Origin: Chelativorans salis
Lineage (GTDB): Bacteria; Pseudomonadota; Alphaproteobacteria; Rhizobiales; Rhizobiaceae
Direction: 5' to 3'
DNA length: 64,000 bases
Assembly (NCBI RefSeq): GCF_025336525.1
Contig: NZ_JAOCZP010000007.1
Coordinates: 186,001 to 250,000, forward strand
Below, piece by piece: positions 18,898-27,325 of the stretch (the first letter of the stretch is position 1; each line of letters begins with the position of its first letter). The position numbers were made by a program, and so were the translations under genes. Under the pieces are notes generated by a model that saw only the letters and a program-made list of their open reading frames with translations, was not told the DNA's origin and searched no databases.

Positions 18898-19647
18898 CTA
18901 AAGCACGCCGGCTTCGTTCTTCAGCTTGTCGACCAGCTCGGCTACCGAGCCTACCTTGATACCGGCCTTGCGGCCCGCCGGCTCCTCGGTCTTCAGAACC
19001 TTCAGCCGCGTCTTTATCTCAACGCCGTAGTCCGCCGGGCTCTTCTCGTCGAGCGGCTTCTTCTTCGCCTTCATGATGTTGGGCAGCGAGGCGTAGCGCG
19101 GCTGGTTGAGCCTCAGGTCCGTCGTCACGATCGCCGGCAGCTTGAGTTCCACCACCTGCAGCCCGCCGTCGACCTCGCGCGTCACCGTCGCCTTCTCGCC
19201 GGCGATCTCCACGTTGGAGGCAAACGTGCCTTGCGCCCAGCCAAGAAGGGCCGCCAGCATCTGCCCGGTTTGGTTGGAATCGTCGTCAATCGCCTGCTTG
19301 CCGAGAATGACGAGGCCCGGCTTCTCCTCATCGGCCACGCCCTTGAGGATCTTCGCCACGTCGAGCGGTTCCACCGCTTCGTCCGTCTTGACGAGAATAG
19401 CGCGGTCCGCACCCATGGCGAGCGCCGTCCTCAGTGTCTCCTGCGCCTGCGCCGGGCCAATGGAGACGGCCACGATCTCTTCGGCCTTGCCGGTCTCCTT
19501 GAGGCGGATCGCCTCTTCCACCGCAATCTCGTCGAACGGGTTCATCGCCATCTTGACGTTGGCGAGCTCGACGCCGGAGCCGTCGGCTTTCACGCGCGGT
19601 TTCACATTCGCGTCGATCACCCGCTTCACCGGTACAAGGACCTTCAT
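18898..19647 (-). CDS. etfB: Electron transfer flavoprotein subunit beta
   Basis: A 249-residue beta subunit of ETF. It has [12 protein letters not shown] at the start, [17 protein letters not shown], and the ETF-beta signature region [17 protein letters not shown]. It binds AMP and docks to the acyl-CoA dehydrogenase partner. ATG codons occur at 19653 and 19647; the second is preferred because it gives the usual MKVLVPVKR start and proper spacing to AAGGTG. It is first in etfB-etfA-hbd. Confidence 0.96.
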   Translation of the reverse strand: MKVLVPVKRVIDANVKPRVKADGSGVELANVKMAMNPFDEIAVEEAIRLKETGKAEEIVAVSIGPAQAQETLRTALAMGADRAILVKTDEAVEPLDVAKILKGVADEEKPGLVILGKQAIDDDSNQTGQMLAALLGWAQGTFASNVEIAGEKATVTREVDGGLQVVELKLPAIVTTDLRLNQPRYASLPNIMKAKKKPLDEKSPADYGVEIKTRLKVLKTEEPAGRKAGIKVGSVAELVDKLKNEAGVL

Positions 19648-19832
19648 GCGCATTCACCTTTCTCAACTCCGCAACCCAGCGCTGGAATAGCAGCGCCAGG
19701 TCCGGTCCGATGGCTGATTTCCGCCACGTTCGGGGCAAAACGAGACAGCTGGGTCGTTCCCCAAAGGTGCGGCTTTGCCGGAAGCCGCCGAACCGTAGTG
19801 AGGCCTGACGTGCACGTCAATATGGGGGATTA

Positions 19833-19943
19833 GGGAATAGCGAATAGTGAGTAGTGAGCAGAGAAAAGCAAGGTCGGAACACCGCTCGGCTGGCGCCGTC
19901 CGACGCCGCTCTTCGCTATTCCCAATTCACTACTCACTCTATT
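19833..19943. repeat. Nested inverted repeats between etfB and the rhomboid gene
   Basis: Perfect 12-bp arms gggaatagcgaa (19833-19844) and ttcgctattccc (19912-19923) face each other. Just inside and outside them, gaatagtgagtagtgag (from 19842) is echoed in reverse by ttcactactcact (19926-19938). The right arms reach the stop codon of the rhomboid gene at 19939. Blocks of the GAATAGTGAGTAG kind recur in rhizobial intergenic DNA as I recall. It could also stall transcription between the two promoters. Confidence 0.6.
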
Positions 19944-20652
19944 CCAACTCCACCGCCTCCGGCGGCACGATACGCCGATCGAGAAGCGGCACGCCAGGCC
20001 GGCGCATGACGACAACGAGGACGGCGCCGGCCAGGATGCCGCCGATATGCGCCGCCCAGGAAATCTGGTTCTCGCGGTCGACCACGAACATGAAGAACTG
20101 CGTGCCGATCCACAGCGCCAGCGCCAGGAACGCCGGCACGCGCAGCGGGATACGGGCAAATGCGAGCACCCACAGCTTCACCCTGGGGTGCAGCATCAGA
20201 TAGGCGGCGATGACACCCGCCACCGCGCCCGAGGCGCCGATGAGCGGAGCCTGGGATTCGGGCATCACCATGCCATGAAAGGCCGCACCCGCGATGGCGC
20301 AGGCGAGATAGAAGATAAGGTAGCGGACATGGCCAAGCGCATCCTCGATATTGTCGCCGAACACCCACAGAAACAGCATATTGCCGCCCAGATGCATGAT
20401 GTCGCCGTGCAGGAATGCATAGGTGACGTAAGTCAGCTGCGCCGGCACCAACTCGAGCTCCGGCGGCAGCACCGCCAGATCATGGGCGACGGAGGGGATG
20501 TAGCCGAGGCCAAGGGCGGCCGCTTGCGCGAAATCGGCACCGCCGACCGTTGTCGTCAGCCATACGAGCACATTGAGAGCGATGATGCCGAGGGTAACAT
20601 GCTGGCGATCGATATGCTTCAGCCGATTGGCATCGTGGAGCGGTATGAACAT
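19939..20652 (-). CDS. Rhomboid family intramembrane serine protease
   Basis: A 237-residue membrane protein with six or so helices and the rhomboid signatures. HGDIMHLGGNMLFLWVFG holds the HxxxN-type motif, GASGAVAGVIAAY holds the catalytic serine in GxSG, and WAAHIGGILAG holds the catalytic histidine. Rhomboids cut membrane proteins within or near their helices; the substrate is unknown. It begins 33 bases after the cobalamin adenosyltransferase gene, so it is the last gene of a four-gene minus-strand unit. Confidence 0.92.
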   Translation of the reverse strand: MFIPLHDANRLKHIDRQHVTLGIIALNVLVWLTTTVGGADFAQAAALGLGYIPSVAHDLAVLPPELELVPAQLTYVTYAFLHGDIMHLGGNMLFLWVFGDNIEDALGHVRYLIFYLACAIAGAAFHGMVMPESQAPLIGASGAVAGVIAAYLMLHPRVKLWVLAFARIPLRVPAFLALALWIGTQFFMFVVDRENQISWAAHIGGILAGAVLVVVMRRPGVPLLDRRIVPPEAVELE

Positions 20653-20685
20653 CGGCCTTGTCCCGGGCCGACCGGCCCGCTCTTC

Positions 20686-21267
20686 TCAGCGATTTTGCCC
20701 GGGCACCCATAGCACGTCGCGCGCGCCGTTGTCATTGACGACACGGGCGGCGACAAAGAGGAGGTCGGAGACGCGGTTGATGTAGCCGATCGCCTCCCGG
20801 CTCACCGCCTCTTCCGGCATCCGGCTCAGTTCCACCATCAGCCTCTCGGCACGCCGTGCGACGGTGCGGGCAAGGTGCAGTGCCGCGGAAGCCGGCGTGC
20901 CGCCCGGCAGCACGAAGGAGGTGAGGGGTGCGAGCTTGGCATTCAGCGTGTCGATGTCACGCTCCACGCGCTCCACCTGCGCGGCGACGATGCGCAGCGG
21001 CTCATGGGCGGGCTTCTTATCGGTCTCCGGCGTGGCAAGGTCGGCGCCGAGATCGAAAAGGTCGTTCTGCACGTTCATCAGCATAGCGTCGATTTCGGGG
21101 TGCGTTTCCGCGGTGTGGACGCGCGCCATGCCGATGCAGGCGCTGGCCTCGTCCACTGTGCCGTATGCGGCGACGCGCAGATCCGATTTCAGCCGCCGGC
21201 CCCCGGCGACAAGACCCGTCGTGCCGTCGTCGCCCGTACGGGTGTAGATCTTGTTCAGCTTCACCAT
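20686..21267 (-). CDS. Cob(I)alamin adenosyltransferase, PduO type
   Basis: A 193-residue PduO-type ATP:corrinoid adenosyltransferase that makes the adenosyl form of vitamin B12. The ATP-binding N-terminal motif YTRTGDDGTTGL is at residues 8-19. The VDEASACIG segment, the RRAERLM helix and YINRVSDLLFVAAR near the C-terminus are all typical. It starts three bases after the stop of the small twin-membrane-helix gene. No other cobalamin genes are nearby and no cobalamin riboswitch was seen. Confidence 0.93.
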   Translation of the reverse strand: MVKLNKIYTRTGDDGTTGLVAGGRRLKSDLRVAAYGTVDEASACIGMARVHTAETHPEIDAMLMNVQNDLFDLGADLATPETDKKPAHEPLRIVAAQVERVERDIDTLNAKLAPLTSFVLPGGTPASAALHLARTVARRAERLMVELSRMPEEAVSREAIGYINRVSDLLFVAARVVNDNGARDVLWVPGQNR

Positions 21268-21270
21268 GGC

Positions 21271-21468
21271 TCAACCCCGCGACTGGGCGTACCACATTGC
21301 CAGGACGATCAGCACGATAGCGACGAACTGCAGCGCCACGCGTGCCTGCATCAGCTTGTTCGACGTGCTGCCCGAGCCGCCGCGCATCATGTTGATGAGG
21401 CCGCGGATGAGCACGAAGACGACCGCGACCATGACGATGACGGCCAGGATGTTGAAGGCGGTGGACAT
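21271..21468 (-). CDS. Small twin-transmembrane protein, HIG1-like
   Basis: A 65-residue protein made of two hydrophobic helices (about 5-26 and 44-60) joined by a loop containing GSTSNKLMQARVALQF. The loop-helix pattern resembles the HIG1 (hypoxia-induced) domain seen in respiratory supercomplex factors. Similar small proteins sit upstream of the PduO-type adenosyltransferase in other Rhizobiales as I recall. The function is unknown. It is 27 bases after the SDR gene and three bases before the adenosyltransferase. Confidence 0.75.
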   Translation of the reverse strand: MSTAFNILAVIVMVAVVFVLIRGLINMMRGGSGSTSNKLMQARVALQFVAIVLIVLAMWYAQSRG

Positions 21469-21495
21469 GGGCTCCTGCTTCTGCTGCGGGCTGGT

Positions 21496-22329
21496 TCAGC
21501 CCTGGGTGGCGAGTATCCGATAGAGGGCGGAAGCGGGTATCAGTCGCTTTAGCGCCACACCGATCTTCGCCGGCAAGGTTACGACATAATGCGGTCGGGG
21601 GCGCGGGTGAAGGAGCGCATGGCGCAAAACCTTGTGGACGGCCTCCGGCCCGAGCTTCAGGCGCGATTTGGTTCCCCCGCCGCGCAGGCGGGTCAGCTGG
21701 GCCTGATAGGCTTCGCGGTGGACGGAGTTCTCGACGTCGATGTTCTTCTCGAACCAGGGAAGGCCGTTGATGGCGATCTTCGAGCGGATCGGGCCGGGCT
21801 CTATCAGGGAAACGTGAACACCCGAGCCCTGAAGCTCGGCCCGCAAGCACAGCATCAGCCCCTCCAGCGCGTGCTTTGAGGCCGCATAGGCGCCGCGATA
21901 GGTGACCGGCACGAGGCCGAGGATGGAGGAGCAGTGGACGATGCGGCCATCCCCCTGGGCGCGCATCGCCGGCACGATGCGCCGCGTCAGGTCGTGCCAG
22001 CCGAAGAAGTTCGCCTCGAACTGCTCGCGCAGCGCTTCGACCGGCAGATCCTCCACCGCGCCCGCCTGCGCATAGGCGCCGTTGTTGAACAGCGCGTCGA
22101 GCGTACCGCCGGTGCGCGAAAGAACCTCATCGGCCAGCGTGGCGATGGAAGCGGGCTCCCGGTAGTCGAGATAGAAGGCCTCCATACCGTCCTTCTCCAG
22201 CGCCGCCAAATCTTCCACCTTGCGCGCCGTGGCAAAGACATGCCACCCCTCGCGCTTGAGCGCACGGGCGCAATAAGCGCCGATACCGGAGGAGGCGCCG
22301 GTGAGGAGGATGGTCTTGTTCTTGTTCAT
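21496..22329 (-). CDS. SDR family NAD(P)-dependent oxidoreductase
   Basis: A 277-residue classical short-chain dehydrogenase. It has the cofactor motif TGASSGIG at residues 10-17, NNGAYAQAG, the catalytic serine in HCSSILG, and the YAASK motif with Tyr and Lys. After YAASK comes IEPGPIRSKI. The C-terminus (PRPRPHYVVTLPAKIG) resembles SDRs that act on lipids or sterol-like substrates, but the substrate cannot be assigned. It is the first gene of the unit SDR - twin-membrane protein - adenosyltransferase - rhomboid. Confidence 0.88.
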   Translation of the reverse strand: MNKNKTILLTGASSGIGAYCARALKREGWHVFATARKVEDLAALEKDGMEAFYLDYREPASIATLADEVLSRTGGTLDALFNNGAYAQAGAVEDLPVEALREQFEANFFGWHDLTRRIVPAMRAQGDGRIVHCSSILGLVPVTYRGAYAASKHALEGLMLCLRAELQGSGVHVSLIEPGPIRSKIAINGLPWFEKNIDVENSVHREAYQAQLTRLRGGGTKSRLKLGPEAVHKVLRHALLHPRPRPHYVVTLPAKIGVALKRLIPASALYRILATQG

Positions 22330-22459
22330 CGGGTGTCGTTTCGTTGCGGTGGCTGATTGCCTATAAGGACCCTAGGTCCACATAAGTAGTTCGAGAAGTG
22401 TTCAGGTGGAACTAGCCGTCTTGGAAATACCGGTGACCCTTCGCGCATCACACAACGAG

Positions 22460-22577
22460 CGTCATCCCGGTCAAGGGAGCGTAAGTTCCCGCAGAGCCGG
22501 GATCAATTCCGTGACCTTTCCACGTCTCGGAATGGGTCCCCGACAGCCGCCGCTTCGCACCGGCTTCCGGGATGACG
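22460..22577. repeat. Inverted-repeat intergenic element (CGTCATCC family)
   Basis: The ends are perfect 11-bp inverted repeats: cgtcatcccgg at 22460-22470 and ccgggatgacg at 22567-22577. Inside are further small stems, such as attccg/cggaat. The wording matches a common alphaproteobacterial intergenic element of the form CGTCATCCYGG...GACCCGGGATCC. A related element with longer arms lies at 60499-60601. It fills most of the 324-base gap between the SDR and BrkB-like genes. Confidence 0.6.
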
Positions 22578-22653
22578 TGCGGAGGGGCGGCGGCACCTCT
22601 ATCCAGCCAAGGCGAGACAGATCCGGGAAAGCGGGAATGGTCGAGGGCTCATC

Positions 22654-23502
22654 GTGCGTGGATTGACAGCGCTCAGACAAATCACCGGCGAAGCATTCGG
22701 TCATTTCAATTCCGATGACGGCTGGGCGATGGCCAGCCATCTGGCGATCAGCGCCATCATGGCGCTGTTCCCGTTCATGATCTTCGCCGTGGCGCTAGCG
22801 AGCTTTCTCGGTGCGGGCGCCTATGCGGACGAGGTGGTGCACCTCATTTTCGAAACCTTGCCGGAGGAGGTGGCGGGGCCGATCGGTGCGGAGGTGGATA
22901 AGGTGCTGAAGGTGCGGCGCAGCGATATTCTGACCTTCGGTGTCGTCGGCGCCGCCCTCTTCGCCTCGAATGGCGTCGAGGCGCTCAGGCTGTCGCTCAA
23001 CCGTGCCTATCGCGTGGGGGAACAGCGTTCCTTCATTCGGCTTCGGGTGCAGAGTCTGGGTTTCGTGCTTATCGCGACGGCGGGCTTCCTGACGCTCAGC
23101 TTGCTTCTGGTGGTCGCCCCCGTGGCCGCCGAACTGGCGGCCCGGCACATGGAGTGGATCAAGCCCTATCTCGGCACGATCAACATGTGGAGTTATGTGA
23201 TCGCGGTGGTCGTGTTAGTGGCGGCGCTCATAACCATGCATCTGTGGCTACCTGGAGGCCATCGAACGCTGACGGATATCATGCCCGGCATTGTCTTCAC
23301 GCTCATCGGGTGGATCGCCGGCTCCAGCCTGTTCGCGGCCTATCTCGCCCGCTTCAACAGCTATGCAAGCACCTATGCCGGGCTCGCCTCGATCATGATC
23401 GCCGTCGTCTTCCTCTACATCGTCTCGGTGATCTTCATTCTGGGCGCCGAGATCAACGCCGCCATCATGCACTACCGCGGGCGGCGGACGGTGGCCGACT
23501 GA
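22654..23502 (+). CDS. YihY/BrkB family membrane protein
   Basis: A 282-residue polytopic inner-membrane protein of the YihY (virulence factor BrkB) family. It has DDGWAMASHLAISAIMALFPF near the start, FGVVGAALFASNGVEALRLSLNRAYRV in the middle, and a C-terminal LYIVSVIFILGAEINAAIMHY motif. About six helices are visible. The exact function of the family is not established; it was once thought to be RNase BN. The start is GTG at 22654. The last 31 bases overlap the end of the convergent EamA gene. Confidence 0.88.
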   Translation: MRGLTALRQITGEAFGHFNSDDGWAMASHLAISAIMALFPFMIFAVALASFLGAGAYADEVVHLIFETLPEEVAGPIGAEVDKVLKVRRSDILTFGVVGAALFASNGVEALRLSLNRAYRVGEQRSFIRLRVQSLGFVLIATAGFLTLSLLLVVAPVAAELAARHMEWIKPYLGTINMWSYVIAVVVLVAALITMHLWLPGGHRTLTDIMPGIVFTLIGWIAGSSLFAAYLARFNSYASTYAGLASIMIAVVFLYIVSVIFILGAEINAAIMHYRGRRTVAD

Positions 23503-24359
23503 CCCGTGGCGAGCGCCACGCCCAGCGTGGTGACGGCCATGCCGGCGATCTGCAGCGGCGTCAGCGTCTCGCCGAAAAGTGCCCAGGCCATCACCGCCGT
23601 TACCGCCGGCACGAGGTAGAAAAGCGAGGCGACACGCGCCACCGCCCCATTGCGGATCAGTACCATCAAAAGGAAGATCGCACCCAGTGAGAGCACCAGT
23701 ACCAGCCACGCCATGGCGAAGACGAGTTCGCCGGTGAGTACGAATTGCTGGTTTTCCAGCAGGAGCGAGGCGGTAAAAGCGATCAGCCAGCCGCCGAGGT
23801 ATTGATAGAGCGTCGCCGTGACCAGGTCGGCATTGGCAACGAAACGCTTTTGCCACACTGTGCCGGCGCTCATGGCGATGACGGCGAAAAGCCCCGCACC
23901 GATCGTCGCCGGCGTCACGCCACCGGTGGCTTCTCCCAGCTTCGGCGAAAGCACGATGGCGACGCCGACGAGCCCGACACCAAGCCCCAGCCAGAGCCGC
24001 CGATCCACCGATTCGCCGGCAAACGCGCCGGCCATCGCCGCCGTCAGCAGCGGCTGCAGCCCGATTATGAGGCCGGCCAGCCCCGCCGGCAGGCCGTTGC
24101 GGATTGCCCAGAACACCCCGCCCAGATAGACGCCATGCATGAGCATGCCGGCGATGCCTGCGTGGAAGGCCGTGCGCGGGGCGAGCTTCCGCGCCTTCAT
24201 TACTAGCACAAGCAGCAGGAGGAGCGCGAAGCTCAGCGCAAAACGCACCCACAGGAAGGTGAAAGGCTCCGCCCACGGCATGGCATAGCGCGCGCCAATG
24301 AAGCCGGTAGCCCAGAGCAGGACGAAAAGCACGGGAATGACTTTGGCGGCGTCGGCCAT
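23472..24359 (-). CDS. EamA (DMT) family transporter
   Basis: A 295-residue protein with about ten membrane helices arranged as two EamA repeats, the drug/metabolite transporter layout. It has FVLLWATGFIGARYAMPWAEP at the start and YLVPAVTAVMAWALFGETLTP in the second repeat. Family members usually export amino acids, metabolites or drugs; the substrate cannot be predicted. It is a single gene, convergent with the BrkB-like gene. Confidence 0.88.
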   Translation of the reverse strand: MADAAKVIPVLFVLLWATGFIGARYAMPWAEPFTFLWVRFALSFALLLLLVLVMKARKLAPRTAFHAGIAGMLMHGVYLGGVFWAIRNGLPAGLAGLIIGLQPLLTAAMAGAFAGESVDRRLWLGLGVGLVGVAIVLSPKLGEATGGVTPATIGAGLFAVIAMSAGTVWQKRFVANADLVTATLYQYLGGWLIAFTASLLLENQQFVLTGELVFAMAWLVLVLSLGAIFLLMVLIRNGAVARVASLFYLVPAVTAVMAWALFGETLTPLQIAGMAVTTLGVALATGQSATVRRPR

Positions 24360-24496
24360 CGATGATCCGGAAGAGATTTGTTGAACGGAGCGCTCTCTGC
24401 GCTTTTCGCGGCGGCAAGGAAAGCGAAAGTTTTGCGTCCTATTGTCAATGGTGCTGAAGCTCGGGAGCGCTGGCCCAACGGCCGGCGGGGGCGCAC

Positions 24497-24787
24497 ATGC
24501 TGATGAAGCTCGATGCGAGCTGGCTCATCTTCGCCATCGTGACGGTGGCGTTGCTTGCTTACCTGTTTTCCATCGCCCTTAACGCCCTCCTGCACGACGC
24601 CGGCTTCGGTGTCCTCGGCAACACGGCGATCATCATGGTCGGCTTCTTCGGGGCCATACAGGCGGTGAACATGTATGGCACGCGCTTCGGCAGCCTGCTG
24701 GACGCCGCACTCGCCGGCCTCGTGGGCGCCTTCATCCTCTTCATGCTGCTGGTGCTGGCGAAGCTGGCACTGAGCCGGCTGATTTAG
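24497..24787 (+). CDS. Small membrane protein of unknown function
   Basis: A 96-residue protein with three hydrophobic segments (about 9-30, 36-56 and 67-93) and few charges. No family was recognised. A purine-rich stretch (GGCGGGGGCG) precedes the ATG; an in-frame ATG at 24503 is an alternative. It stands alone between the divergent EamA gene and the repeat at 24834. Its steady reading frame and clean helices suggest a real gene, but it could be restricted to this lineage. Confidence 0.6.
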   Translation: MLMKLDASWLIFAIVTVALLAYLFSIALNALLHDAGFGVLGNTAIIMVGFFGAIQAVNMYGTRFGSLLDAALAGLVGAFILFMLLVLAKLALSRLI

Positions 24788-24833
24788 GAGAGCGCTGTTA
24801 ATCTCGTCCAAATGGTGAGGTCAAAGCCCCTTC

Positions 24834-24990
24834 GCGCCCCCCTCTGTCTTGCCTCACATCTCCCCACGAGGGGTGAGATTGGCCGTCGCGGGTGGTTTCG
24901 CCAATCGTCAGTGTTACAGAAAAGCGCCGTCAAAGCGGCCGTTTAATCTCCCTCCTCGTGGGGGAGATGTCCGGCAGGACAGAGGGCGTC
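24834..24990 (+). repeat. Dispersed 160-bp inverted-repeat element, copy 1
   Basis: First of three copies in the window (others at 39247 and 47111). Inverted ends ccctctgtc (24840-24848) and gacagaggg (24978-24986) enclose a conserved core, in the order agattggccgtcgcg then tcgccaatcgt. The right arm retains ggggagatgtccggcaggac; the left arm has decayed. It ends directly at the stop codon of the GluQ-RS gene. It has no coding capacity and looks like a MITE-like or REP-like element. Confidence 0.8.
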
Positions 24991-24991
24991 A

Positions 24992-25906
24992 TCATCTCCT
25001 CGCCTGGTGACTGAACCCCTCATCCGGCACCTCCAGCCCCACCATGCGCCCCACATCCCCCGGCGTGGTGCCGGCCGCGCGCAGCGCGGCAATCCCGGTG
25101 TCCCCGCGGCTCTTGGAGAGCTTGCGTCCGTCCTCGTCGAGGATAAGCGCGTGGTGGTGATAGGCAGGCACAGGCAGGCCCAAAAGCTCCTGCAACAGCC
25201 GATGAACCGCTGTGGCGTGAAATAGGTCGCGTCCGCGCACCACGTGGGTTACGCCCTGCAACGCATCGTCCACCACCACCGACAGGTGGTAGCTCGCCGG
25301 CATCTCCTTGCGGGCGATCACCACGTCGCCCCAGACCTCCGGCCGCGCCGGCACGCTGCCCGTCTCGCCGTCGGGCCCGCTGCCGCTATCGTCCCAGAAA
25401 AGCGGCCGGCCCCAATGCGCCATGGCCGCTTCCATGTCGAGCCGCCAGGCGAAGGGCTCTCCCTCTTCCATGCGCCGCCGCCTCTCGGACGCCGGCCTCT
25501 CCTTGTCGAGCGGCGGAAAGAGCGGCGCCCCGTCGGGGTCGCGTGGCCAGGACTGGCCGTCGGCCTCTGCATCGGCGATGTAGGCACGCACCTCGCCCCG
25601 GCTCATGAAGGAAGGATAGACGATCTCCGCCTCGACAAGGCGCTCCAGCGCCTCGGCGTAGTCGTCGAAATGCTCTGACTGTCGGCGCACCGGCGTCTCC
25701 CATTCGAGCCCCAGCCAGGCAAGGTCGCGGTAGATCTGTTCTTCCAACTCCGGCGTGCAGCGGGCGATGTCGATGTCCTCGATGCGCAGGAGGAAACGGC
25801 CTCCCGCCTCGCGGGCCATGGCGAAATTCAGGAGCGCCGAATAGGCGTGGCCCAGATGCAGGGCACCGTTGGGGCTGGGAGCGAAGCGGAAGACAGGAGT
25901 TGTCAT
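24992..25906 (-). CDS. gluQRS: Glutamyl-Q tRNA(Asp) synthetase (GluQ-RS)
   Basis: A 304-residue truncated class I glutamyl-tRNA synthetase paralogue lacking the anticodon-binding domain. It has FAPSPNGALHLGHAYSAL with the HIGH-type motif (HLGH) and KLSKSRGDTGI with the KMSKS-type motif. GluQ-RS attaches glutamate to queuosine-34 of tRNA(Asp). Length and the missing C-terminal domain distinguish it from GltX. It diverges from the AlkA-like gene, and its 3' end abuts repeat copy 1. Confidence 0.92.
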   Translation of the reverse strand: MTTPVFRFAPSPNGALHLGHAYSALLNFAMAREAGGRFLLRIEDIDIARCTPELEEQIYRDLAWLGLEWETPVRRQSEHFDDYAEALERLVEAEIVYPSFMSRGEVRAYIADAEADGQSWPRDPDGAPLFPPLDKERPASERRRRMEEGEPFAWRLDMEAAMAHWGRPLFWDDSGSGPDGETGSVPARPEVWGDVVIARKEMPASYHLSVVVDDALQGVTHVVRGRDLFHATAVHRLLQELLGLPVPAYHHHALILDEDGRKLSKSRGDTGIAALRAAGTTPGDVGRMVGLEVPDEGFSHQARR

Positions 25907-25986
25907 GAGCCGCGCGGGAAACGGATTGTGGTGGCCATCCCGGCATTGCTAGGCTCCGGCCGGAAAAACCGCAAGGACCCGAGCAC

Positions 25987-26631
25987 ATGCAGCGTATCGA
26001 AACGCCGGAGGACATCGCCCATGGGCTCGATGCGCTGGTCGCCGCCGACCGCCGGTTGGGCGCGGTGCGTGCAGCGGCGGGCGTCGTACCCTTGAGGCGC
26101 AGTCCGCCCGGCTTCCATAGCCTTGCCTCCGTCATCGTCTCGCAGCAGGTCTCAAGGGCCAGTGCCGATGCCATTTTCGGCCGGCTGTGCCTGCTCGTAG
26201 AGCCGCTGACGCCGGAGCGTCTCCTGGTCGCCGGCGAACCGGCGCTCGTGCAGGCGGGCCTCTCGCGCGCCAAGCAGCGGGCGCTGGTGGCGCTCTGCGC
26301 TGCGCTTGCCGACGGCTCGCTGGACCTCGAAGGCCTCGGCGCGCTGTCCGCGGACGAGGCGATCGCCGCCATGACCACGGTTCCCGGCATTGGCCCGTGG
26401 ACGGCCCAGGTCTACCTTCTGGTAGCGGCAGGCCACGCCGATATCTTCCCCGCCGGCGACGTCGCGTTGCAAAGCGCTGCAGCGCACGCGCTGGCGCTTG
26501 ATTCGCGCCCCGACGGCAAGAATCTCGCCCTGATGGCCGAATCATGGAGCCCCTGGCGCTCCGTCGCGGCCCGGCTTTTCTGGGCCTACTATCGTGAAAT
26601 GAAGGGCCGGGAGGCGGCTCCGGCGGCCTGA
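25987..26631 (+). CDS. AlkA-like DNA-3-methyladenine glycosylase
   Basis: A 214-residue HhH-GPD superfamily glycosylase. The helix-hairpin-helix is in TTVPGIGPWTAQVYLL, and the catalytic aspartate lies in FPAGDVALQ just after it. SVIVSQQVSRASADAI matches the N-terminal family helix. Such enzymes remove alkylated purines as the first step of base-excision repair. There is no N-terminal Ada-type domain, and no other repair gene is adjacent. It diverges from gluQRS. Confidence 0.9.
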   Translation: MQRIETPEDIAHGLDALVAADRRLGAVRAAAGVVPLRRSPPGFHSLASVIVSQQVSRASADAIFGRLCLLVEPLTPERLLVAGEPALVQAGLSRAKQRALVALCAALADGSLDLEGLGALSADEAIAAMTTVPGIGPWTAQVYLLVAAGHADIFPAGDVALQSAAAHALALDSRPDGKNLALMAESWSPWRSVAARLFWAYYREMKGREAAPAA

Positions 26632-26760
26632 AAGGCTGGAAAATCAGCCGTTTCGTGCATTTGCCACCTTGCCGTGGCGAATAACAGCTTCACATTCCTG
26701 TCATCACCTGCTTACAGTATCCGCACCGATCGATCTGCCTGGAGAAGGAGTTCAGGGAAC

Positions 26761-27318
26761 GTGACGATCGCTGTATCGCCGGACGGAATGCCCGCTCTGG
26801 TGTTGAATGCGGACTATCGTCCGCTCAGTTACTACCCCCTGTCGCTGTGGTCGTGGCAGGATGCCATCAAGGCTGTCTTCCTCGACCGGGTGAACATCGT
26901 CGCCGAATACGAGCATGCGGTGTCCTCGCCTTCCTTCTCGATGAAGGTTCCCAGCGTCGTCAGCCTCAAGACCTATGTGAAGCCGTCCCGCTATCCCGCC
27001 TTCACGCGCTTCAACGTCTTCCTGCGCGACCGCTTCGAGTGCCAGTATTGCGGGACGAGGGAGGACCTTACCTTCGACCACGTGGTGCCCCGGCGCTCCG
27101 GCGGCGTCACCTCGTGGGAGAACGTGGTCGCCGCCTGCTCGCCCTGCAACCTGAAGAAGGGCGGGCTGATGCCGGAAAAGGCCAAGATGTGGCCGCAGCA
27201 GAAACCGTTTCGGCCGACAGTCCACGACCTGCATAACAATGGGCGGCTTTTCCCGCCCAATTATTTGCACGAAAGCTGGATGGACTTTCTCTACTGGGAC
27301 GTCGAGCTGGAGCCGTAA
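26761..27318 (+). CDS. HNH endonuclease family protein
   Basis: A 185-residue protein with a C-terminal HNH fold: CQYCGTREDLTFDHVVPRRSGG, then WENVVAACSPCN. The two CxxC-type pairs should bind zinc and the DHV/N/C residues form the nuclease centre. The N-terminal ALVLNADYRPLSYYPLS motif is typical of a small family conserved across alphaproteobacteria, with no known specific role. The start is GTG at 26761, following GGAGAAGGAG; the frame is open upstream but those codons add nothing family-like. No methylase or partner gene is nearby, so this is not obviously a restriction system. Confidence 0.85.
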   Translation: MTIAVSPDGMPALVLNADYRPLSYYPLSLWSWQDAIKAVFLDRVNIVAEYEHAVSSPSFSMKVPSVVSLKTYVKPSRYPAFTRFNVFLRDRFECQYCGTREDLTFDHVVPRRSGGVTSWENVVAACSPCNLKKGGLMPEKAKMWPQQKPFRPTVHDLHNNGRLFPPNYLHESWMDFLYWDVELEP

Positions 27319-27325
27319 GGCGCTC

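Noticed and set aside
26761-27318. HNH gene as part of a restriction or defence system
   Set aside because: No methylase, helicase, NTPase or toxin partner is adjacent, and the protein belongs to a small widely conserved alphaproteobacterial group.
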